The notes under the pieces: generated by a model
What the model saw: the letters and a program-made list of their open reading frames with translations, nothing else
Told to the model about the DNA's origin: nothing
Database searches by the model: none
DNA from: a virus
DNA: 64,000 nt
Reading direction: 5' to 3' (one strand)
Virus record (IMG/VR): IMGVR_UViG_3300025122_000005
Span: 62,001-126,000 of that record
Program-made: the position numbers and the translations under genes
In this document: positions 30,737 through 39,224 of the stretch, piece by piece
Position numbering within the stretch: position 1 is the first letter of the stretch
Layout of the letters: each line of letters starts with the position of its first letter

Positions 30737-31460
30737 GTGTCCATTCAAACATAAGTTAATTTATCTAGATGGGATAAAGAAGTTTAAGGGCAATGAATAC
30801 ACTGCATTTGGCACCGCCATTCATCACGTTTGCGAATTAAAAGTACAAGATTCCACTATCAACGGTGAAGACTCTTTTAAGAAAAAATTCGTAGAAGAAA
30901 TTAAAAATCTAGAATTAGAAGAAATTAATAAAAAATTAGTTGTAGAAATGGTAGAACAAGGAAAGAACTTAGTAAAATATATTCTTCCCGAGCTAGAGAG
31001 AACCTTCGAAAAATACGAAGTGGTCTCGGTGGAGGAGCAAATTTTTGAAGGGATTACCGAGTTTGAAACAGATTTTAATTTTAAAGGATTCATTGATCTG
31101 GTAATTAAGACACCAGACGACAGATATCATGTAATAGATTGGAAAACGTGCTCTTGGGGTTGGGACGCGCAAAGGAAATCGGAAAAGATGACAGTATATC
31201 AATTGAGCTTTTACAAGAATTATTTTTGTAAAAAACACAATATCGATCCGGATAATGTAGATACCTATTTTGCCCTTTTGAAGAGGACAGCTAAAAAAAA
31301 CAACGCTGAAATATTCAAGGTCACGAATGGCAAAAAGAGGGTAGCAAACGCCGTAGACTTATTATATCGAGCATTAACACATATTAATAGTAAAAATTAC
31401 ATTAAAAATAAGCTATCATGTAAAAGATGTGAATTCTATAAATCTTCTCACTGCCCATAA
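30636..31460 (+). CDS. Cas4/RecB-like PD-(D/E)XK nuclease
   Basis: A 274-aa protein from ATG 30636, which has AAGGAAG at good spacing. The nuclease core is FSELKIWNECPFKHKLIYLD (about 30-49), FGTAIHHVCE and GFIDLVIK ... VIDWKT with the D-x-K. Cysteines are at NECPF and then CKRCEFYKSSHC at the end, a layout like the 4Fe-4S cluster of Cas4/AddB. It would cleave DNA ends. It is probably involved in recombination, packaging or host DNA attack. It shares 101 bases with the previous gene. Confidence 0.8.
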   Translation: MSQLQQAQQREEESLKQRPNLKKISFSELKIWNECPFKHKLIYLDGIKKFKGNEYTAFGTAIHHVCELKVQDSTINGEDSFKKKFVEEIKNLELEEINKKLVVEMVEQGKNLVKYILPELERTFEKYEVVSVEEQIFEGITEFETDFNFKGFIDLVIKTPDDRYHVIDWKTCSWGWDAQRKSEKMTVYQLSFYKNYFCKKHNIDPDNVDTYFALLKRTAKKNNAEIFKVTNGKKRVANAVDLLYRALTHINSKNYIKNKLSCKRCEFYKSSHCP

Positions 31461-31471
31461 AGGAAACAACT

Positions 31472-32737
31472 ATGAAAAAAATTAAAGTCTTTATTATTTC
31501 AGACAGTCCACTTGCCCCTTCCGGGGTAGCTGGACAAACAAGATATATGATCGAGGGTTTGTTGCAAACTGGTAGGTTTAAATTTGTTTGTTTCGGCGGT
31601 GCAATAAAGCATGCTGATTACAAACCAATTACAACGGAAGAATATGGCGATGACTGGGTGATACACCCTATTGACGGATACGGCAATCAAGAGTCAGTTA
31701 GAACGCTATTGCAACAAGAAAAGCCAGATATAATGTGGATTATGACGGACCCGCGCTTTTGGCCATGGCTGTGGGAGATTGAGAACGAAGTAAGATCTGT
31801 CGTCCCGCTTGTATATTATCACGTATGGGATAACTTTCCTGCTCCAAAATTTAACAGAGACTTTTACATGTCTAATGATTTAATAGCTACGATAAGTAAG
31901 CTAACAGACGAGATCGTTGCCGAAGTAGCACCAGAGGTGCAAAGACTTAGGATTCCTCACACAACCAACGTACATGTATTCAAGAGATTACCCGATGAAG
32001 AAATAAAAGATTTTAGAAGAAAAAACAAATTAGCATATAAGAAAAACGGAGATCCAAAGACACTCTTCTTTTGGAACAATAGAAATGCCAGAAGAAAGCA
32101 GTCCGGCACTGTTCTTTGGTGGTTCTCTGAATTCCTAGAAAAGGTTGGAAAAGATAATGCCGCTATCATTATGCATACAGAACCAAAAGATCCAAATGGT
32201 CAAGATTTGGAGGCGATCATTGCGGAGACAAATATGGTTGACGGTCAGGCATTATTATCTGTTAACAAGCTCACCTTGAGTGATCTTGCAATGCTCTACA
32301 ACGTTTGTGATTGCACAATTAATATTTCAGATGCTGAAGGCTTTGGGCTGGCAACGCTGGAGTCTTTATCCTGTGAAACTCCGATAATTGTTAACATGAC
32401 AGGAGGTCTCCAGGAGCAAGTCACAGACGGTGAAAATTGGTTTGGAATAGGGCTCGAACCAAAATCTAAATCAATTATAGGGTCTCAGCAAGTGCCCTAT
32501 ATTTACGAGGATAGAATTTCTAAAGAAGATTTTATAAATGCTTTAGAAAAAATCTACAACATGACAGAGGAAGACAGAAGAGCATTGGGCGCAGCTGGCC
32601 GTCAACATGTGTTAAATAATTATGGATTTGACAGCTATATTGATACTTGGGACGAAACTTTAACAAGAATCCATGAAGAGGGCGGCTCGTGGGAAACTAG
32701 GAAACATAAAGCTTGGGATATGGTGGAAATAAAATGA
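31472..32737 (+). CDS. GT4-like glycosyltransferase
   Basis: A 421-aa GT-B protein. It starts KVFIISDSPLAPSGVAGQTR, a donor-type N-terminal Rossmann, and has the nucleotide-sugar end NISDAEGFGLATLESLSCET (about 285-305) with E-x7-E typical of GT4. Acceptor and donor are unknown. It opens the long overlapping glycan cluster. Its stop overlaps the next start by four bases (ATGA). Confidence 0.8.
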   Translation: MKKIKVFIISDSPLAPSGVAGQTRYMIEGLLQTGRFKFVCFGGAIKHADYKPITTEEYGDDWVIHPIDGYGNQESVRTLLQQEKPDIMWIMTDPRFWPWLWEIENEVRSVVPLVYYHVWDNFPAPKFNRDFYMSNDLIATISKLTDEIVAEVAPEVQRLRIPHTTNVHVFKRLPDEEIKDFRRKNKLAYKKNGDPKTLFFWNNRNARRKQSGTVLWWFSEFLEKVGKDNAAIIMHTEPKDPNGQDLEAIIAETNMVDGQALLSVNKLTLSDLAMLYNVCDCTINISDAEGFGLATLESLSCETPIIVNMTGGLQEQVTDGENWFGIGLEPKSKSIIGSQQVPYIYEDRISKEDFINALEKIYNMTEEDRRALGAAGRQHVLNNYGFDSYIDTWDETLTRIHEEGGSWETRKHKAWDMVEIK

Positions 32738-34830
32738 AGTATAAAGTTATTGTAGAAGGACCGGCACTAACACAATCCGGATATGGGGAACATACGAGGT
32801 TAGTATTGAGATCATTGCGTGCGAGAGAAGATCTTTTAGATGTCTACCTGTCTCCCTTAAATTGGGGAACCACTTCGTGGATTCTAGGAAATTCAGAAGA
32901 GAGGGAGTGGATGTCCACTTTACAACAAAAGCTGGAAGCCCTTCCAGAAAATGAAAGAAAATTTGATTTTCACATAAGGGTTGGGATTCCAAACGAGTTT
33001 AATAGACTGGCACCGTATGCTGTTACGGTCACTGCTGGTATCGAAACAACAAAGGTTGCTCCCAAGTGGATTGAAAAAAGTCATGAAATGGACAGGCTAG
33101 TTGTTCCTTCCGAATTTGCTAAGTGGGTTTTTGAAAATACAAAGTACGAAGTCCAAGATGAGAATGGAACAAAGACTCTTTTAGGGTGTGGGTCTCCTGT
33201 GGATGTTGTGCCTTATCCAGTAGGGAGTCTGGAAAAAGATGAGAATTTTAAGTTAGACCTAGAAACAGACTTTAACTATCTTATGGTGGCACAGTGGTCA
33301 ATTAGGAAAAATCTTGAGAACACTTTAAGATGGTTTATCGAAGAATTCAAGAATGAAGACGTTGGATTGGTTATAAAAACAAACACTGCTAAGAATAGTT
33401 ATATGGACAAGTCCTTTACTAAGAAAAAGTTAGAAATGTTTTTGGGCCAAAAGGAATTTCGAGATCGAAAATGCAGAATATATTTTTTGCACGGAGATAT
33501 GACCCGCGAAGAACTCAATTCCTTGTACACCCATCCAAAGATCAAGGCAATAATCAGTGCAACTCACGGCGAAGGTTTTGGGCTACCCTTATTCGAAGCG
33601 GCTTGTAACGGACTTCCTGTCCTTGCTACTGGATGGAGCGGTCATTTAGATTTTCTTTATGCTCCTGTAAAAACAAAGGGGAAGGGCGGCAAGCCGAAGA
33701 AAAAAGCCCTTTTCGCGAGAGTTGATTATGTTTTAGCACCTGTGCAAAAAGAAGCCATCTGGAAGGACATACTTCCCGAAGGATCTATGTGGTCTTACCC
33801 CAATAAAGTTGATTTTAAGAAAAAACTCCGAGCACTTCACACCAACAATGGGGTATATGTGTCCTGGGCTAAAAAACTTAAAACACATATACTTAAGAAT
33901 TATTCGGAAGAAGAGGTGCTGAAAAATATGTTGGCGGCTGTAATCCCCCAAACCATATTAAACCCACCAGAATATGTTTATGTTAGTGACGCCTTCGCAG
34001 GACAATATCAAGGCGGTGCTGAAATGAGCTTGCAAACCATAATTGAGAATTCTCCATCTAAGCAGATCGGAGCGATAAACTCTAATCTCTTGAATGAGAA
34101 GCTCATTTCAGATAATAAAAAAGCAAAATGGATTTTTGGTAATATCGCGAATATGTCTCCTGAAATTTTTGAGTTGATTCAAAAACATGAGATTGAATAT
34201 TCATTTATTGAATTTGATTATAAATTTTGCAAACATCGCAATCCTCTTTTATACGAGATGGTTGAAGGCGAAAAGTGCGACTATGGTGAAACGGAACAGG
34301 GTGGAAGGATAAAAAGATTTGTTGAAAATGCTAAATCTATATTTTTCATGTCAGAAAAACAGAAACAAATTTATCTTGAATCGATAAACATTGCCGATTC
34401 CGGAAAGGTGCATGTTTTGTCCTCGTTGTTTGGAAAAGAGTTCTTCGAGGTTGTGGAATCTTTCAGAGAACAAGCAAAGGGAAGAAAGAAGGGCAATTGG
34501 GTGGTTTTGGGATCCGATAGTTGGGTCAAGGGTGCTCAAGAGTCTGAAGAGTGGTGTAAGAAAAACAATCTAGAATACGAAGTATTGTGGGGATTAAAAC
34601 CGATACAATTTCTAGAAAAGTTGGCTCTATCTAAGGGCGTGTGTTTCAAGCCAGGAGGATTAGACACGTGTCCTAGATTTATAATTGAGGCAAAGTTGCT
34701 AGGGTGTGAACTGGAATTAAATGAGAACGTTCAACACCGCGAAGAAGAATGGTTTAACAAAGATCATGAGGAAATCGTAGAATATCTCAAATCTAGACCG
34801 TCTTATTTTTGGGAGAACGCATTTTGTTAA
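32734..34830 (+). CDS. Large GT-B glycosyltransferase (two Rossmann sets)
   Basis: A 698-aa protein from ATG 32734. The first half has GT4-like order: VEGPALTQSGYGEHTRLVLR at the start and THGEGFGLPLFEAACNGLPV near 273-292. The second half has a distinct region (DAFAGQYQGGAEMSLQTIIE near 415) that ends KPGGLDTCPRFIIEAKLLG, also GT-B-like. It may be a bifunctional fusion. Substrates are unknown. Confidence 0.75.
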   Translation: MKYKVIVEGPALTQSGYGEHTRLVLRSLRAREDLLDVYLSPLNWGTTSWILGNSEEREWMSTLQQKLEALPENERKFDFHIRVGIPNEFNRLAPYAVTVTAGIETTKVAPKWIEKSHEMDRLVVPSEFAKWVFENTKYEVQDENGTKTLLGCGSPVDVVPYPVGSLEKDENFKLDLETDFNYLMVAQWSIRKNLENTLRWFIEEFKNEDVGLVIKTNTAKNSYMDKSFTKKKLEMFLGQKEFRDRKCRIYFLHGDMTREELNSLYTHPKIKAIISATHGEGFGLPLFEAACNGLPVLATGWSGHLDFLYAPVKTKGKGGKPKKKALFARVDYVLAPVQKEAIWKDILPEGSMWSYPNKVDFKKKLRALHTNNGVYVSWAKKLKTHILKNYSEEEVLKNMLAAVIPQTILNPPEYVYVSDAFAGQYQGGAEMSLQTIIENSPSKQIGAINSNLLNEKLISDNKKAKWIFGNIANMSPEIFELIQKHEIEYSFIEFDYKFCKHRNPLLYEMVEGEKCDYGETEQGGRIKRFVENAKSIFFMSEKQKQIYLESINIADSGKVHVLSSLFGKEFFEVVESFREQAKGRKKGNWVVLGSDSWVKGAQESEEWCKKNNLEYEVLWGLKPIQFLEKLALSKGVCFKPGGLDTCPRFIIEAKLLGCELELNENVQHREEEWFNKDHEEIVEYLKSRPSYFWENAFC

Positions 34831-35621
34831 ACGAAGAAGAATGTTTGATAGAAAATCACTTCACCATAGTAATACTTTCCTATAACAATGAGAAGTGGAT
34901 TGAAAAAAATGTAAATTCTGCTATTAAGCAAGAATATGATAAATTTGATATTCGGTTTATAAATGATGCGTCAATTGATAAAACGGGCAAATTAGCAGAG
35001 AAGTTATTTAAAGAGTGGAGAGCAGGACCAAATGAAGATAGAAAGTTGTCCGTTGTGCATAACACTGATAATACTCGTGCCCTCCCTAATCTTGTCTCTG
35101 CAGTCAATTGCGCCCGTCCAGACTCCATTATAGTGGCTCTGGATGGTGATGATTGGTTGGCAAATAGATATGTGTTACAACATCTCAATGAGGTGTATCA
35201 AGATCCAAATGCTTGGATTACTGCTGGCTCTTACATCGAAAGCGTCGACGGGACGGTGGTTAGACCACGAGTGACAGATGATTATTGGACGGGGAATATA
35301 CGCCACAAGGAGTGGACCTTTTCTCACTTGAGAACATTTAGAAAAGAGCTTTTTATGAGCATCAAAGAGGAAGACATGAAAGATGCCGATGGTAATTTTT
35401 ATAAGTTCACTTGGGATAGAGTTATAATGTACCCAATGATTGAAATGGCCGGACCCAAACATTTTAAACCGGTAGACAAAATAACATATGTTTATAATCG
35501 AGATAATCCATTAGCTGTTGATAAGGTCCATCGAACCGATCAGCTTCGAATTGAAGCAGAACTAAAAGCAAAACAACCTTATGATAGATTAGAGGAACTT
35601 CCAATAAGTGACTACCTCTAA
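34824..35621 (+). CDS. GT2 glycosyltransferase
   Basis: A 265-aa GT-A protein. TTG 34824 is chosen for GGGAG at 34811-34815; TTG 34809 is possible. FTIVILSYNNEKWIEKNVNS starts the domain, FINDASIDKTG and VALDGDDWL (D-x-D) follow. The metal-binding DGDD fits GT2. It overlaps its upstream neighbour by seven bases. Donor unknown. Confidence 0.78.
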   Translation: MLNEEECLIENHFTIVILSYNNEKWIEKNVNSAIKQEYDKFDIRFINDASIDKTGKLAEKLFKEWRAGPNEDRKLSVVHNTDNTRALPNLVSAVNCARPDSIIVALDGDDWLANRYVLQHLNEVYQDPNAWITAGSYIESVDGTVVRPRVTDDYWTGNIRHKEWTFSHLRTFRKELFMSIKEEDMKDADGNFYKFTWDRVIMYPMIEMAGPKHFKPVDKITYVYNRDNPLAVDKVHRTDQLRIEAELKAKQPYDRLEELPISDYL

Positions 35622-36579
35622 AAAATTCAATATTTTAATGTGCTCCCGCCCTGGAGGAGATCGCGGACCTGGTCTCACTTTTAGTCATCATGTCGATGCC
35701 CTAAATCAAGACAAATTAGAAAGATTTAATGTGGAAGAGATCTGGAATCTTAAGCAGGGTGACGATATTAGCCAGTTCGATGTATTCTGGTTTTATGCTA
35801 AAGGATTCAATCCAACTTTATATTTTAATTTAAAACAAAACTTCCCTAATAAGAAGTTTGTTTTTGGACCAAATGTTCTCTTAGATTACCCAGACATAGG
35901 CGCAGCAGATGAGTGGGATCAGTGGTTTGTGAGAGAGGTCGCGTTTGACTTGTATATCGATCAAGTTGAGTTTTACAACAATCATGTTAAGAAGTTTTTG
36001 AGAAAAGACTTGGTTCATAAAGCTGATTATCTAGATAAGTGTGTAACCTTTGATATAGACCCAGAGATTATAAACAACAAGAACATAGAATATGATTGTC
36101 TTGTTTACTCCAAAAGAAGAAGGTACGATGACAACTATTTCGATTTTCACGAAGGCATAATAGATCTTCTAGAAGAAAACGATTTATCTTATATTGAATT
36201 AACTTATGGCAGCTATAAGCGAGAAGAGTATTTTGATGCGCTCTTGAAGTCCAAGTGTTGCATTAACTTAAGTCTAGACGAGTGCCCAGGCATCGCAACA
36301 TATGAGGCGATGTTTTTAGACGTTCCAGTGATTGGTTCTCCGCATAATACTCCGAGTATATTTGATCAAAACTTTTGGGTACACGATACAGATAGAATGA
36401 CAGAAAAGTATCTTAAGAGAAAAGACGGATCTGCTATCCCTTATATTGAGAAAGTAAAAGAATTCTTGAATGGTGACCTTAAGCCGTCAATCTCTCCGAG
36501 AAAATATATTCTCAAGCATGCTGGTTATGAGCGATATGCAAATGACGCTTATGATTTAATGATTAAATATTGTGGGTGA
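35608..36579 (+). CDS. Glycosyltransferase-like protein
   Basis: A 323-aa GT-B-like protein, GTG start overlapping the previous gene by 14 bases. N-terminal NILMCSRPGGDRGPGLTF and C-terminal CINLSLDECPGIATYEAMF (about 225-243) resemble the donor half of a GT4. No firm class is given. Role in the glycan cluster is by context. Confidence 0.65.
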   Translation: MTTSKKFNILMCSRPGGDRGPGLTFSHHVDALNQDKLERFNVEEIWNLKQGDDISQFDVFWFYAKGFNPTLYFNLKQNFPNKKFVFGPNVLLDYPDIGAADEWDQWFVREVAFDLYIDQVEFYNNHVKKFLRKDLVHKADYLDKCVTFDIDPEIINNKNIEYDCLVYSKRRRYDDNYFDFHEGIIDLLEENDLSYIELTYGSYKREEYFDALLKSKCCINLSLDECPGIATYEAMFLDVPVIGSPHNTPSIFDQNFWVHDTDRMTEKYLKRKDGSAIPYIEKVKEFLNGDLKPSISPRKYILKHAGYERYANDAYDLMIKYCG

Positions 36580-36585
36580 AATGAA

Positions 36586-37419
36586 GTGGGTTTAGGTGGG
36601 TATCTAGCATGGACAGCAGTCGCCAGAGAGGTGGCAAACAAGCTCTCTGAGGGACTTAAAGTGTTACCCTGTGAGGGTGATGGCAAAAACGTTAATAAAC
36701 TGCTTAGAAGTCCAGTATTCGAGAATAACCCCTATATTTACAAAAATGGAGACGGTGACGAGGCATTTCCTCTGTTTTTAAACAATCCTCAAGCAAATTA
36801 TTGCAAGAATGACACACCAATTAAGGCTTATCATAGGGGCGACAAACACATAATAGAACAGATGTGTGAATTTTATGGCATTGAAAACCCCGAACTTAGG
36901 TGTGAATTATACTTTACAAACGCTGAAAAAGAAAGAGTGAACAAGCTTTTAGAGGGATTGGAGTCGAAATTCATTACTATAGAACCGTATTCAAAGATGA
37001 ACTACACCAAAAACAGGTCCTACCCACTGGAAAACTGGCAAAACATAGTAGAAGCCTTAAAGGATAAGGTTCAAATAGTCCAACTAGGGACACACGCCGG
37101 ACCTTTGTTGAAAAACGTTGTAGATTATAGAGGATTGACATCGTTTAGAGAGGCAACGATATTAATTGGCCATTCCGAGTTGTTCTTGAGTACAGAGGGA
37201 GGGCTAGTACATGCTGCAACCGCCGTAGACACACCTTCCGTGGTAATAATAACTGGATACCAGGACGAAAGAATGGTAGCATATCCCCAAAACATTAATA
37301 TCAATATTGCAAATCACGGACCTTGTGGGCTTAAGGTAGAATGCCCTGAGTGTGTAGAAGACGCATCTAATCATGATGAAAAAGAAATTATTGACAAAGT
37401 ACTAGAGTTTCTGCTATAA
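36586..37419 (+). CDS. GT9 heptosyltransferase-like protein
   Basis: A 277-aa protein with a GTG start. The C-terminal pattern is that of ADP-heptose:LPS heptosyltransferases: FITIEPYSKM (about 125), VQLGTHAGP, GLTSFREATILIGHSELFLS and TEGGLVHAATAVDTPSVVII (about 206). It is shorter than the usual ~340 aa, with an abbreviated N-terminus. Two heptose-activation genes follow at once, so an ADP-heptose donor is likely. Confidence 0.8.
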   Translation: MGLGGYLAWTAVAREVANKLSEGLKVLPCEGDGKNVNKLLRSPVFENNPYIYKNGDGDEAFPLFLNNPQANYCKNDTPIKAYHRGDKHIIEQMCEFYGIENPELRCELYFTNAEKERVNKLLEGLESKFITIEPYSKMNYTKNRSYPLENWQNIVEALKDKVQIVQLGTHAGPLLKNVVDYRGLTSFREATILIGHSELFLSTEGGLVHAATAVDTPSVVIITGYQDERMVAYPQNININIANHGPCGLKVECPECVEDASNHDEKEIIDKVLEFLL

Positions 37420-37426
37420 TTCGCTT

Positions 37427-37825
37427 ATGGCTAAAAAAACAATATTTACCAATGGGTGTTTTGATATACTTCACCGTGGCCACATCGAGCTTCTAAAGTT
37501 TTGCAAATCGTATGGTCGTGTTATCGTGGGTCTTAATAGTGACAAAAGTGTGCGAAAATTAAAGGGACCTTCCCGTCCTGTCTTCTCGGAAAACGATAGA
37601 AAATTTATGTTGGAGTCCTGCAAATACGTGGACAAGGTGCACGTCTTTGAAGAAGACACTCCCATTAACTTGATTAGTAAGCTAAAGCCGGATATAATTG
37701 TGAAAGGTGGAGATTATGAAGAAGAGGATGTCGTCGGAAAAGACGTATGTGAATCTGTTATAATCTTTAATTATTTAGATGGATATTCAACAACTGAAAT
37801 CATTCAAGATATTAGTGATAGGTGA
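37427..37825 (+). CDS. Heptose-1-phosphate adenylyltransferase (HldE C-domain type)
   Basis: A 132-aa cytidylyltransferase-fold protein: FTNGCFDILHRGHIELL (residues 7-23) with the HxGH site, then VGLNSDKSVRKLKGPSRP and VKGGDYEEEDVVG. This is the RfaE domain II pattern. It makes ADP-heptose from heptose-1-phosphate and ATP. The last 47 bases overlap the kinase. E. coli has both activities in one protein with the kinase first; here they are separate and the order is reversed. Confidence 0.88.
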   Translation: MAKKTIFTNGCFDILHRGHIELLKFCKSYGRVIVGLNSDKSVRKLKGPSRPVFSENDRKFMLESCKYVDKVHVFEEDTPINLISKLKPDIIVKGGDYEEEDVVGKDVCESVIIFNYLDGYSTTEIIQDISDR

Positions 37826-38564
37826 TTCCTGTACGGATGTATATAACTACGGTACGTGCAATAGGATAAGTCCAGAAGCACCCGTCCCGATATTAAAGAC
37901 AACCTATGTAGAAGAAAAGCCTGGGATGGCTTTGAATGTTCAGAAGAATTTAGAAGCTTTTGGGCATGAATCTATGATATTAACAAATTCCGAAGTTATA
38001 AGAAAAGAAAGGTATGTAGATCAGAAGACGATGCAACACCTCTTAAGAGTCGACATCGGAGAAGAATCACCTCTCCAACCAATGGACAAAAGACTTATTA
38101 GAACAATCAAAGATTCCGGGTTTAAATATGATTGTGTTGTAGTCTCGGATTATGATAAGGGATTTATATGCAGTGATAATTGCGAAGACATAATAAGTGC
38201 CTTGAGAGATGAAGATACTGTTGTTTTTGTTGACTCGAAGAAACAGGACCTGTCTTGTTATCAAGAGTGCATAATAAAGCTGAATGAATTTGAATATGCA
38301 AATATTGAAAAGGAACCATTCAACTCAGAAGTAATAGTGACTTTAGGGTCTCAGGGTGCCAGATGGAGAGATCAGGATTTCCCAACAGAACCGGTTAATG
38401 TATTCGATGTTTGTGGAGCGGGAGACACGTTTATGGCAGCGTTTGTCACTGCTTACATGTCTACTTTTTCTTTTCCAGAATCTATCAAATTTGCGAATAA
38501 GTGTGCAAGACTATCAGTTAAAAAGTTTGGTAATTATGTGGTATCATTAGAGGACTTGAGATGA
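37779..38564 (+). CDS. Heptose-7-phosphate kinase-like PfkB protein (HldE N-domain type)
   Basis: A 261-aa PfkB/ribokinase-fold protein. ISPEAPVPILKTTYVEEKPG (about 29-48) and VNVFDVCGAGDTFMAAFV (about 205-222) are the RfaE domain I signatures, with GAGD as the catalytic-site anion hole. It is about 50 residues shorter than the domain in E. coli. It would phosphorylate heptose-7-phosphate at C1. It overlaps both neighbours. Confidence 0.85.
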   Translation: MDIQQLKSFKILVIGDSCTDVYNYGTCNRISPEAPVPILKTTYVEEKPGMALNVQKNLEAFGHESMILTNSEVIRKERYVDQKTMQHLLRVDIGEESPLQPMDKRLIRTIKDSGFKYDCVVVSDYDKGFICSDNCEDIISALRDEDTVVFVDSKKQDLSCYQECIIKLNEFEYANIEKEPFNSEVIVTLGSQGARWRDQDFPTEPVNVFDVCGAGDTFMAAFVTAYMSTFSFPESIKFANKCARLSVKKFGNYVVSLEDLR

Positions 38565-38881
38565 TTTATGTTTTTGATATCGATAATACAATTTGCGAGA
38601 CTGTAAACAGCGATTATAAAAACAGTATACCTATAAAAGAAAGAATTGATTCAATAAATGAGTTATACGAAAATGGTCATACAATAATATTTAATACGGC
38701 TAGAGGAATGGGAAGAACTAGAGATAATATTTTACTTGTTTACGAGATGTTTTTCGAGATGACAAAAAACCAGCTGGATAGTTGGGGAGTTAAATATGAT
38801 AAGTTATTTATGGGTAAGCCATCGGGCGATATTTATGTTGATGACAAGGGCATAAAAGATGACAGATTCTTCAAAATATAA
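38561..38881 (+). CDS. HAD-superfamily phosphatase
   Basis: A 106-aa protein: YVFDIDNTIC (DxD nucleophile, residues 3-12), FNTARGMGRT (motif II), KPSGDIYVDDKGI (motif IV). The compact form lacks a cap. In the heptose route a GmhB-type phosphatase acts between the kinase and adenylyltransferase. Position right after the kinase makes that role plausible, but GmhB proteins are larger, so this is inference. It overlaps both neighbours. Confidence 0.75.
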   Translation: MIYVFDIDNTICETVNSDYKNSIPIKERIDSINELYENGHTIIFNTARGMGRTRDNILLVYEMFFEMTKNQLDSWGVKYDKLFMGKPSGDIYVDDKGIKDDRFFKI

Positions 38882-39224
38882 ACCAAAATATGTCCCAAAA
38901 GGATGGGGGCACGAGCTTTGGATAGTAAATAAAGAAGAATATTGTGGGAAACTGTTGTTTATAAAGAAAGACAAGAAATGTTCGTGGCACTTTCACAGGT
39001 TGAAGGACGAAGTGTTTTATTTGCAATCTGGAAAGTTGTTGGTAAGATATTCAGACAAGGGAGATATTAACGAGTGTAAAACGTTGATTATGAATCCGGG
39101 AGACTCTTTTCATGTTTACAGGCTTCTGAAACATCAAATGGAGGCTCTGGAGGACTCGGAGTTGTTTGAGTTCTCTACACAACATTTTGATAGCGATTCA
39201 CATAGGATTATAAAAGGTGATTAA
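38859..39224 (+). CDS. Cupin-fold sugar isomerase-like protein
   Basis: A 121-aa single cupin. YVPKGWGHELWIVNKEEYCG opens it, CSWHFHRLKDEVFYLQSGKL (about 39-58) has the H-x-H and E metal site, and NPGDSFHVYR with QMEAL follows. It resembles the mannose-6-phosphate isomerase type II cupin. Function in the cluster may be sugar isomerisation. Overlaps the HAD gene by 23 bases. Confidence 0.72.
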   Translation: MTDSSKYKPKYVPKGWGHELWIVNKEEYCGKLLFIKKDKKCSWHFHRLKDEVFYLQSGKLLVRYSDKGDINECKTLIMNPGDSFHVYRLLKHQMEALEDSELFEFSTQHFDSDSHRIIKGD

